A stretch of 13,581 bases of DNA from an uncultured Clostridium sp. (GTDB taxonomy: Bacteria > Bacillota > Clostridia > TANB77 > CAG-508): the NCBI GenBank assembly GCA_958413095.1, contig CATYUF010000045.1, forward strand, positions 1 to 13,581, written 5' to 3'. Made by a program: the position numbers and the translations under genes. Of the stretch, positions 5,909 to 12,301 are shown piece after piece. Under the pieces are notes generated by a model. It was not told the DNA's origin and ran no database searches. It saw only the letters and a program-made list of their open reading frames with translations. Every line of letters begins with the position of its first letter. Position 1 is the first letter of the stretch.

Positions 5909-7513
5909 TTAAACTTGGTGGGTTGCAACAACTTTTTTCATATTTGGATATTGATTAGAACTATCAATATCTTCATAAATATTATTCAAAGTATTTTCTT
6001 TTAGGTCGTAAAGTTCATTTTCATTATAATTATTCAAAATGTACTGAAATTTATTTACTAATACTTGTGCAGAAACTTCTTTATTTGTTTCATCTAAATG
6101 AGTATAAATCATAGTAGTTTGAATATTAGAATGGCCAAGCCATATTTGAATATCTTTAATTGGAACTTTATTTTGCACTAATAAAGTAGCACAAGAATGT
6201 CTTAAATCATGCAAACGAATTCGTTTCAATTCATTATCTTCTAATAATTTTGAAAATGTATGACTTAAATATCCTGGTTTCATAAGTTCTCCATTTGGCA
6301 TTAGACAGACATAGTCTTTATATTTAGTACAATAAGTATTGCCAAATATTTTTCTATATTCTGCATACATTGTTTTATATTCTTTTAGTAAATTTTCTAT
6401 AAAATCGAATAATGGTAAAGTTCTATAAGATGACTGTGACTTTGTTTTATTTTTTATTACAAACTGAGTTTTACCATTAATTTTAAATCTTTGAACTGTA
6501 TGTTTAATTGTAATGGTTTTTCTTGTAAAATCAATACAATCCCATTTTAATCCTAGAACTTCTTCACGTCTTAATCCATACACTGCTGCAATAATAACTT
6601 CTAAGCGAATAGTAGTGTTTTCTGCAACTTCAAACAAATGCAGTAATTCTTCATGTTTATAGAAATTACCAATATAGTGGTCTGATTTAATAGGTTTTAA
6701 GTTGTTAATGAAATTGTATTCAAATATTTCTTGTTCAACTGCTCTAGTAAATATACAAGATAGAATAGACCTATGATGTTTTACAGTATTAGGTTTTAGT
6801 CTTTCACTAAAGAGATATTCAATATAGTTATAAATATCAGCTAGTGTAACATCTTTTAAAAGTAATTCTTCATTTTCAAAATATGGAATCATTCTGCCAT
6901 TAACATGGTCATAATAACCTTTATATGTACTTTTAGCAACTTGATTTTGAATAGAATTAAGCCATTCTTTAATATAGTCACTAAACAGCATATCACGATA
7001 ATGTCCCATTTTTTTCAGTCTTTGTTCTCGTGGATCATCTGATAATTTATTAACTAAATCTGTAATAATCCTTTTTATTAAATTAGTATTGGGATTTTCT
7101 TTAATAATACTTAATAAAGAATTTACCATTTCTTCTTTAGATATGTTATACCAAGCAGATAAACATTTGGTAATTATTAATTCTTCTTCACTTGATAGTG
7201 GTTGATTACTTAATTTAAGTTGTTCTGTCTTGTTATTTGTATCACTTGGAGATAATAAAGATAGTCCAAGAGTTTTGTTTTGATTTTGTTCTTCTAATAA
7301 TTGTTCAGCTGTTTTCTTGTTGTCTATATATGAATCTTTATTATAAATCATACGAATATCTGAAAGTAACTTTTCAGCTTTCATTTGATTTACTTTTTTG
7401 CCATCAGCTATAACTGTAGTTGGTATCCATTTTTGATTTCTTTTATTATTCGGATATACATTTAAGACAACATAATAAACTAGCCCTTTTATTTGTAAGC
7501 TACCTGTTACCAA
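5909..7513 (-). CDS. int: Tyrosine recombinase (integrase)
   Basis: This is a site-specific integrase of the phage/ICE tyrosine recombinase family, 534 residues and longer than the usual 370-420. Residues about 1-60 resemble an arm-type DNA-binding domain; residues about 65-170 are an extra helical, polar insertion. The SAM-like core-binding domain is about 172-277 and the catalytic domain about 285-490. Catalytic residues are R315 (YGLRRE), a lysine in KNKTKS (K356 or K358), H435 and R438 (LHDLRH), H461 (LGHSN) and nucleophile Y470 (MIYTHL), so the active site is intact. The start is TTG 7513, seven bases after AGGAAGG (7521-7527); an ATG touching that site is in another frame and stops after six codons. 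The tail after Y470 is unusually long, about 64 residues. Confidence 0.93.
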   Translation of the reverse strand: MVTGSLQIKGLVYYVVLNVYPNNKRNQKWIPTTVIADGKKVNQMKAEKLLSDIRMIYNKDSYIDNKKTAEQLLEEQNQNKTLGLSLLSPSDTNNKTEQLKLSNQPLSSEEELIITKCLSAWYNISKEEMVNSLLSIIKENPNTNLIKRIITDLVNKLSDDPREQRLKKMGHYRDMLFSDYIKEWLNSIQNQVAKSTYKGYYDHVNGRMIPYFENEELLLKDVTLADIYNYIEYLFSERLKPNTVKHHRSILSCIFTRAVEQEIFEYNFINNLKPIKSDHYIGNFYKHEELLHLFEVAENTTIRLEVIIAAVYGLRREEVLGLKWDCIDFTRKTITIKHTVQRFKINGKTQFVIKNKTKSQSSYRTLPLFDFIENLLKEYKTMYAEYRKIFGNTYCTKYKDYVCLMPNGELMKPGYLSHTFSKLLEDNELKRIRLHDLRHSCATLLVQNKVPIKDIQIWLGHSNIQTTMIYTHLDETNKEVSAQVLVNKFQYILNNYNENELYDLKENTLNNIYEDIDSSNQYPNMKKVVATHQV

Positions 7514-7558
7514 TGTTCATCCTTCCTGTATAACAGTTTACTTACCTATAGCTTTTTT

Positions 7559-7587
7559 ATTATATCATAAGTTTTGTTTTATGATAA
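7559..7587 (-). promoter_or_regulatory. Integrase promoter with inverted repeat
   Basis: On the minus strand, TTATCA (7582-7587), a 17-base spacer and TATAAT (7559-7564) with an extended TGA. The spacer is filled by a perfect 8-base inverted repeat, TATCATAA (7563-7570) and TTATGATA (7579-7586), an operator-like position that touches both promoter boxes. It gives int a promoter independent of xis. Confidence 0.6.
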
Positions 7588-7614
7588 CCTTTCTAAATTT
7601 TTATGTAACATTAA

Positions 7615-7836
7615 TTATAGGTCAATTTGTTCATCCAATAAGTATTGAATAATGCAGGATTTTGGAATTTTATATTCTCTGCCTATTTTTATAGATTTAA
7701 TTTTTCCTTGTTTTAATAGTTTATAGGCAAGAGTAACACCAATACCACCAAGCATTTTTCTCATTTGTTCAATATTTACAATGTCTGGATAGTTAGTAAA
7801 CATTATACTGTAGTTTTCTTTTACATTTTCACTCAT
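7615..7836 (-). CDS. Excisionase-like HTH protein
   Basis: This is a 73-residue protein of the excisionase/MerR-like winged HTH type (HTH_17). After a short polar N-terminus, the core VNIEQMRKMLGGIGVTLAY is the first helix and turn, KLLKQGKIKSIKIGREYKI is the recognition helix and wing, and PKSCIIQYLL is the closing helix. Such proteins bend DNA at attachment sites and bias tyrosine recombinases towards excision. A longer reading from TTG 7851 is rejected because the GGAGG that would fall inside it is the ribosome binding site of the ATG at 7836, eight bases away. It lies 101 bases before int, which has its own promoter, and after a short terminator-like hairpin behind the HTH gene. Confidence 0.82.
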   Translation of the reverse strand: MSENVKENYSIMFTNYPDIVNIEQMRKMLGGIGVTLAYKLLKQGKIKSIKIGREYKIPKSCIIQYLLDEQIDL

Positions 7837-7861
7837 TTTTTTCACCTCCAATTCATTTGAA

Positions 7862-7891
7862 ATAAAAAAATAGACTTAAACAATGTAAGTC
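7862..7891 (-). terminator. Probable terminator after the HTH gene
   Basis: On the minus strand, GACTTA (7886-7891), a 7-base loop and TAAGTC (7873-7878), then TA and seven T residues. It starts 10 bases beyond the HTH gene stop. The stem is short and AT-rich, so termination may be only partial and would leave xis expressed at a lower level. Confidence 0.5.
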
Positions 7892-7900
7892 ATAATAATA

Positions 7901-8329
7901 TTAGTATTTAATTATTTTAGGCATATCATTTGAATAAGCTATATTATCTTTTAGCTCAAATCTTGCCTTTTTATTATTATAATTATAAGAGCTTGAACAA
8001 TTTTTTCTTAAAGTAACTTTAGATATGGAACTAAAATAAGAAAGTTCTATTGCAGCTTGCTTATGTAATTTATCCATAATTGCTTTTTCTTCCATTTGTT
8101 TTTTATTTCTTTTATTCCTCATAATTTTTTTTGCTTGTTCTTTGTGTTTTTTATGATTTTCTTCTTTTCTGCTAGACTTTTCTTGCTGATAAAGGGAGGA
8201 CTTAGATAGAATACGGCTAATTTGACTAATAGATAAACTTACTTTTTGACTAATTTCTGATACTGTTAGTTTATCTTTAAAATACAAATTATAGATTAAT
8301 TTATTTCGTTCTAAATCCATTTTTCTCAA
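7901..8329 (-). CDS. Lys-rich HTH DNA-binding protein
   Basis: This is a 142-residue protein with an N-terminal helix-turn-helix resembling the resolvase/sigma region 4 type: residues about 5-45 read LIYNLYFKDKLTVSEISQKV then SLSISQISRILS. Residues about 45-95 are extremely rich in Lys, Arg and Glu and probably form a long charged helix or coiled coil; the remaining tail is polar with no recognised domain. It is likely the element's regulator. Start: AGGAG (8340-8344) lies 10 bases before TTG 8329; the in-frame ATG 8320 would be 19 bases away, so TTG is preferred though unproven. The gene is divergent from the zinc-ribbon gene, and the repeat cluster 8438-8515 lies between them and overlaps this gene's predicted -35 box. 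Confidence 0.72.
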   Translation of the reverse strand: MRKMDLERNKLIYNLYFKDKLTVSEISQKVSLSISQISRILSKSSLYQQEKSSRKEENHKKHKEQAKKIMRNKRNKKQMEEKAIMDKLHKQAAIELSYFSSISKVTLRKNCSSSYNYNNKKARFELKDNIAYSNDMPKIIKY

Positions 8330-8404
8330 TAATCATCAACTCCTAAAGTTATAATGCAAAAATTTGCTAACATTTTTCAAACATAAAAAACTTTATATAA
8401 AGAC

Positions 8405-8433
8405 TTGAAAAAAGTATTTATATAATGTATACT
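8405..8433 (+). promoter_or_regulatory. Candidate promoter of the zinc-ribbon gene
   Basis: TTGAAA (8405-8410), a 17-base spacer and TATACT (8428-8433). The leader would be about 110 bases and would carry the whole repeat cluster 8438-8515 just downstream of the start point, a position suited to repression by roadblock or to RNA-level control. Confidence 0.4.
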
Positions 8434-8444
8434 AATGTTGACAA
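8417..8444 (-). promoter_or_regulatory. Candidate promoter of the HTH gene
   Basis: On the minus strand, TTGTCA (8439-8444), a 16-base spacer and TATAAA (8417-8422). The -35 box is itself the first TGACAA half-site of the repeat cluster, which would make the gene autoregulated if its product binds there. The -10 lies inside the opposing plus-strand promoter, so the two promoters overlap face to face. Confidence 0.45.
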
Positions 8445-8515
8445 TAAACAATAAATGACAATATTGTCTGCTGACAATTTAATTTATAACATATTATTGT
8501 CATAAATGTCAATAG
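8438..8515. promoter_or_regulatory. Cluster of TGACAAT operator-like half-sites
   Basis: Within 78 bases, TGACAAT-type half-sites occur at 8439-8446 (direct), 8456-8468 (a perfect palindrome GACAATATTGTC at 8457-8468), 8472-8479 (direct) and 8495-8502 (inverted), with the related TGTCAATA at 8507-8514 (inverted). They occupy most of the divergent intergenic region upstream of the ribosome binding site GGAGGAG (8542-8548). This looks like a multi-site operator for the element's switch; the neighbouring HTH protein or the excisionase are the natural candidates to bind. Confidence 0.6.
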
Positions 8516-8550
8516 TTTTTATCAAAAAATAAAAGTTTTTTGGAGGAGAG

Positions 8551-9531
8551 ATGGAAACAAATAATAAGATAGAATTATACATTAATGAAAAACTAAAAGA
8601 AGAACAAATAAAAGTACCTATGTTAGACTATGAAACAAATGAGGAAGGAAATTATAAATATACTACAAAGATATACGAGCAACCTAATAAAATAGGAAAT
8701 ATAGTTTTGGATTTTATACAAAAAGACTTGAAAGAAATGTCTTATTTCATTTTTAGATTTTATGGATTTCAGACATTATTAACAGAAAATGAGAAACAGG
8801 AAATATTAGCCTTAAATCCAAACGAAATGGAAGAATTAGATAATAAAATGGAAGAGCTATATAGTAAGTATCAAAAGGAATTTAAAAGCTTTAAAAACCA
8901 AATAATTGATATTTTGGAATATTGCTTGTTTAATGAGAAAAGAGAATTAAAGGATTTAAGTCCATTAGAAAAATTACATATATTTGTCAATACAAAGAAT
9001 ATAGAAAATTATTCAATTCTAAAATATAATGAATTTAATAAAGTAATAAAAATAAATAAAGATACATCTAAAATAACAGAAACGGAGTTAATACGAATTA
9101 TAAAGGATAAAGAAAATAATAGATATGGCATTCAAGAAATTTATGAAATAGATAATTTTTATAACTTATTATTTTTAGAACTATATTTTATCCTACAAGA
9201 GAAAACTTATCTTAAAAAATGTAAAAATTGTGGTAAATATTTTCTAACAACAAATTCAGCTATTATTTATTGTGATAATGTGTTTGAAGATAATAAAACT
9301 TGTAGAGAAATTGGAGCAAGTAAGGTATTTTCTAAAAATCTAGAAAGAGATGAAGCATATAATTTGTATAGAAAGGTCTACAAAAAGAAACAAGCTTTGG
9401 CTAAGTCTAAAGGTGGGAGCTTTGAAATAGAGTATAATTTATTTAAAAATCAAGGAAAGGATAAGAAAAATGCTTATAAGCTTAAAGAGATTTCAAAAGA
9501 AGAATTTATGGATTGGTTAAAAAAGCAATAA
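8551..9531 (+). CDS. Zinc-ribbon protein, DUF6076-like
   Basis: This is a 326-residue protein that I associate from memory with DUF6076, a family of unknown function found beside integrases in Clostridia; the name needs a profile search. Residues 1-220 are charged and largely helical, with a negatively charged helix around 75-110. The C-terminus has a putative zinc ribbon: C224-x2-C227 (KCKNCGKYF), C241 (YCDN) and C251 (KTCREIG), followed by a basic helical segment with many Lys (about 262-290) and a final EEFMDWLKK helix. This resembles integrase- or nucleic-acid-linked zinc ribbons. No catalytic motif is recognised. GGAGG starts at 8542, four bases clear of the ATG. It is the only apparent cargo gene of the element and is transcribed away from int, xis and the regulator. 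Confidence 0.75.
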   Translation: METNNKIELYINEKLKEEQIKVPMLDYETNEEGNYKYTTKIYEQPNKIGNIVLDFIQKDLKEMSYFIFRFYGFQTLLTENEKQEILALNPNEMEELDNKMEELYSKYQKEFKSFKNQIIDILEYCLFNEKRELKDLSPLEKLHIFVNTKNIENYSILKYNEFNKVIKINKDTSKITETELIRIIKDKENNRYGIQEIYEIDNFYNLLFLELYFILQEKTYLKKCKNCGKYFLTTNSAIIYCDNVFEDNKTCREIGASKVFSKNLERDEAYNLYRKVYKKKQALAKSKGGSFEIEYNLFKNQGKDKKNAYKLKEISKEEFMDWLKKQ

Positions 9532-9646
9532 ATTATGCAAAAATCAAAAGAACCATTCTATATTTGTACATATTCGTCATTGAAAATTGTAGATAGAATA
9601 AATTAATAAAAATGATTCTTAATTAAAAAATTTATAGAAATGTATG

Positions 9647-9686
9647 AAGATAGAGAAGTTTATAGATAAACATTCTCTATCTTTTG
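9647..9686 (+). terminator. Terminator after the zinc-ribbon gene
   Basis: AAGATAGAGAA (9647-9657) pairs with TTCTCTATCTT (9673-9683), extended inwards by GTTTA/TAAAC across a four-base loop with one bulged A, and ends in TTTT. It lies about 115 bases after the stop codon. The T-run is short. It separates the element's last gene from the convergent peptidase pseudogene and could serve both directions weakly. Confidence 0.55.
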
Positions 9687-9722
9687 AAAAACTTGAAAAA
9701 TCAATAGAGAAAATAAAGTGTT

Positions 9723-10530
9723 TTAGTTCTTACTTAATAAGTCTGCTAAACTTTTGAAGGTATTAGATTTATCAATATATTTTTCTATATATTTATTATC
9801 TTTCCAATAAGTTTTTATTCCATAAGATTCTATATTGTAATTAGAAGCATCTTCTGTTAATAATCTGTATTTATCATCAATAATTTCTATTGCACAACAA
9901 TTAGACATTCCTAAACCAACTAAATTGCTATTTTTTAATGATTCTTTCATATGTTGCAATCTATTCGTATTGCTATTTGAAACATTACAATAAGGAGTAA
10001 AAAATGCATTGATAAAATTTAAACAATTTAAACTAATCATAGGAGCAGTATCATCTTTTAATTGTAGCTTTAATGAATCAGAACTACATGTTTTAAACCA
10101 ACAATTAGCTCCAGCAGAAATACCACACATAACTTTTCCAGAAATCCAAGCATTTTTTAAAATTTTATCAAAACCAGTTTTAAGCCAAAGCTCTAACATT
10201 CCCTTAGTATCTCCTTCTCCTTCATATATAATATCAGCCCAATTAATAAGTTCCTGAACTTTGTAAATATTGTCTTTTAATTCCTGTTTTTTTATTGTTT
10301 GACATTCACATCCAAAAATATTTCCATATATGTTTTGCATGACATGAAAATAACTTTCTTCAGAATTAATATCATTTTGAGAATGACCTAGAAATAAAAA
10401 GTTTGGATGTTTTTTTCCTGTAAGATTAATTATTTCCATATCAATTTGTTTAGTTTCATATGGAGAATATATTCCATCACTTTTAATTCTACCATTTTCG
10501 CCGCCACCAATTGCTACAATTTTTCTACAT
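9723..10530 (-). pseudogene. Decayed peptidase E (S51) family gene
   Basis: The reading frame matches the peptidase E / class I glutamine amidotransferase-like S51 family (aspartyl dipeptidases with a Ser-His-Asp/Glu triad). An open 238-codon frame starts at ATG 10439, but the conserved N-terminal strand RKIVAIGGGENG is encoded in the same frame just upstream (about 10516-10440), with no ATG, GTG or TTG before the in-frame stop. The ancestral ATG is visible at 10528-10530, one base out of frame: removing a single T after it restores M-R-K-I-V-A. Numbered from ATG 10439, nucleophile Ser108 (GISAGAN) is kept. The position expected to be the catalytic His (TPHCN-type motif) is Tyr150, and the expected EGGGDT is EGEGDT (E75). 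Three independent defects point to an inactive remnant, although the rest of the frame remains open. Confidence 0.75.
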
Positions 10531-10558
10531 TTATATAACTACATTGTTATATAAATGT
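10527..10558. repeat. Inverted repeat at the broken peptidase start
   Basis: ACATTTATATAAC (10527-10539) and GTTATATAAATGT (10546-10558) are perfect 13-base arms around a six-base loop. The ancestral start codon lies in the left arm. The palindrome may mark the junction or slippage event that displaced the start, or may be a chance AT-rich hairpin. No ribosome binding site is visible upstream of the ATG on the minus strand. Confidence 0.5.
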
Positions 10559-10721
10559 TAAAAGCAAAAGATTATGATATATTATGCATCTATTTTTTAT
10601 AGAAAATAATAATTCAATAGCAAAGCATTTTAATATAGTTTATATAAATTTATAAATATAACATTAACAATATTATGCCCAATAGCATACTAATATATAA
10701 AAAATAAAGAAAGGAGATTTT

Positions 10722-12185
10722 ATGAGAAAAAAATTATCTAGTTCAATTATTAGTATGCTTATTCTAAGCATATTTATTGGCAATTTTAGTATTATATCCA
10801 ATGCAAATAAGCAAGAAGATGAATGCATATCTACAACTGAAATACCAATGCAAACAATAATAGAAGAACAATCGTTAGAATATCAAAGTACAGAGGAAGA
10901 AGAGTTTAAAAAAGAAAATGAAGAAGCATATAAAAGAGCAAACAAAAATAACGATAACCAAAAGAATAGAAGTAGCAATATCCAATTAGGACCATATGAA
11001 GGACTTATATATTATTCACAAATAGATAATAGATGGAGAAATGACCCATATACAATAACAGGAAATCCATCACAAACAATAGGAATTAGTGGGTGTGGTC
11101 CAACAGCAGCGGCAATGGTAGTTTCTAGTATAAAAGGAATTATAACTCCTCCACAAATGGCAAATTTATATGTGGAAAATGGTTTTAGAAGCCGAGATAA
11201 TGGAACATACTGGTCAGCATTTAAGTGGACGGCAAACAAATTTGGAATAGGATTTGAAGAAACTACAAGTTTAAATAAAGCAATAGAATTAGTAAAAAAT
11301 AATTATTATGTAATAGTAAGTGTAAATGATGGATTATTTACTTCAGGAGGACATTTTGTTGTTTTAGTAGGAATAGAAGGAGAATATTTGGAAATTTTTG
11401 ACCCATATTTATATAGTGGAAAATTTGATATTGCAAGTAGAAAAGGAAAAGTAACAGTTGAAGGAAATAAGGTTTACTGTAGTATAAATAATTTTAGAAA
11501 TTATGCAAATTATCAAAGATTTTTTGCTTTCAAAAATGATAGAGGAAATAACGAAAGTGAAACAGAAGATATTACAATGCCAGAATATACAAGATATGTG
11601 AAAACATCGAAAGGAATAGGAGTAAATGTAAGAAGTGGACCTGGAACAAGATTTTCAAAAATTAATGCATATCCAGATGGAACTAAAGTAACAGTATATG
11701 AAACAGAAGGTAATTGGGCAAGAATTGGAAAAAATGAATGGGTAGATTCAAGTTATTTAGTAGTAAAATATAATAATCAAATAGCAGATTATATTTTTAA
11801 ACCATATAAAGTTGAAATAACATCTCCAATAGGCTTAAACATTAGAATGGGAAATTGTATTTCATATAAAAAAATAGGAGCATATAGATATGGAACAGTT
11901 GTAGAAGTATTAGCAGAAAAGAATGGTTGGGGAAGAACAAATATAGGTTGGATAGATTTACAATACACTAAAAAAATTGAAAATATACCTTCAACAGTAG
12001 GAATGGTAAAATATTTTAAAGGAAGAACAATTTTATACCAAAATCCAAGTTTATCCGGAATAGAATATCAATATTTACCAAATACAAGTGTTATAATTTT
12101 AGAAAATATAAATTCACAGGTGGATAAAGTTAAAGTAAGAGAAACGGGAAGAATAGCTTATGTTAGAAATAATAGTTACAAATAA
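10722..12185 (+). CDS. Secreted C39-like peptidase with SH3 repeats
   Basis: This is a 487-residue exported protein. Residues 1-28 form a signal peptide (basic start, hydrophobic core SMLILSIFIGNF, SNA-type cleavage region). Residues about 30-88 are an acidic, low-complexity spacer. Residues about 95-270 are a Peptidase_C39_2 papain-like domain: Q100 in YYSQIDNRW (oxyanion hole), C125 in GISGCGPTAAAM (nucleophile), H211 in GGHFVVL and D227 in FDPYL. Two bacterial SH3 domains follow, at about 289-347 (GVNVRSGPGTR) and 361-414 (GLNIRMGN), plus a degenerate third at about 427-483. It likely cleaves or binds cell-wall peptides outside the membrane. AAGGAGA (10711-10717) is a firm ribosome binding site. 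The gene is monocistronic, closed by a strong terminator. Confidence 0.88.
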   Translation: MRKKLSSSIISMLILSIFIGNFSIISNANKQEDECISTTEIPMQTIIEEQSLEYQSTEEEEFKKENEEAYKRANKNNDNQKNRSSNIQLGPYEGLIYYSQIDNRWRNDPYTITGNPSQTIGISGCGPTAAAMVVSSIKGIITPPQMANLYVENGFRSRDNGTYWSAFKWTANKFGIGFEETTSLNKAIELVKNNYYVIVSVNDGLFTSGGHFVVLVGIEGEYLEIFDPYLYSGKFDIASRKGKVTVEGNKVYCSINNFRNYANYQRFFAFKNDRGNNESETEDITMPEYTRYVKTSKGIGVNVRSGPGTRFSKINAYPDGTKVTVYETEGNWARIGKNEWVDSSYLVVKYNNQIADYIFKPYKVEITSPIGLNIRMGNCISYKKIGAYRYGTVVEVLAEKNGWGRTNIGWIDLQYTKKIENIPSTVGMVKYFKGRTILYQNPSLSGIEYQYLPNTSVIILENINSQVDKVKVRETGRIAYVRNNSYK

Positions 12186-12189
12186 ACAG

Positions 12190-12232
12190 AATCAAAAAAG
12201 AGCATAATTTACAAAAATGCTCTTTTTTGATT
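12190..12232. terminator. Strong intrinsic terminator after the C39-SH3 gene
   Basis: A perfect 16-bp stem (12190-12205 with 12217-12232) around an 11-base loop. The stem has a GC core GAGCAT/ATGCTC and a run of T residues in the right arm, with the mirror A-run in the left arm, so it could work in both directions. It starts five bases after the stop codon. Confidence 0.9.
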
Positions 12233-12259
12233 TACAAATTTAAGGTAAGAAGTTATAAT
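12231..12259 (+). promoter_or_regulatory. Promoter of the rRNA methyltransferase gene
   Basis: TTTACA (12231-12236) overlaps the last bases of the terminator stem; 17 bases later comes TATAAT (12254-12259). A second TATAAT at 12268-12273 has no good -35 box. The spacing and position make the first pair the better candidate. Confidence 0.55.
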
Positions 12260-12301
12260 ATTTATAGTATAATTAAAGTTGAAAGGGCCATATAAGAATA
12301 A

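Larger units (their letters stand above)
5805..9531. mobile_element. Compact element integrated at tRNA-Leu
   Basis: The unit starts at the tRNA 3' end and holds a tyrosine recombinase facing away from the tRNA with its stop 104 bases from it, an excisionase-like gene, an HTH gene and a divergent zinc-ribbon protein gene. This integrase-xis-regulator order next to a tRNA is the usual layout of site-specific integrative elements. The left edge is inferred from that layout. The right edge is not established: I found no copy of the tRNA 3' end downstream, so the given end is the last element-like gene. No relaxase, replication initiator or phage morphogenesis gene is present, so it is either a minimal or satellite-like element or a remnant. 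Confidence 0.65.

Noticed and set aside
7836..7851. Longer excisionase-like protein starting at TTG 7851
   Set aside because: The first codons of that reading contain the GGAGG that serves as ribosome binding site for the ATG at 7836, so the shorter 73-residue protein is preferred.
10009..10257. Plus-strand frame of 82 codons inside the peptidase region
   Set aside because: It lies antisense to recognisable S51 family motifs and has no ribosome binding site.
10494..10511. Possible right attachment site, because TTCGCCGCCACCA resembles the tRNA 3' end TTCATCCGCACCA
   Set aside because: The match is short and imperfect, and the bases encode the conserved GGGE strand of the peptidase E frame, which explains them fully.
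10679..10705. Sporulation-sigma-like -10 (CATACTAA) upstream of the C39-SH3 gene
   Set aside because: The matching -35 element is not at the required spacing, and such words are common in AT-rich DNA.
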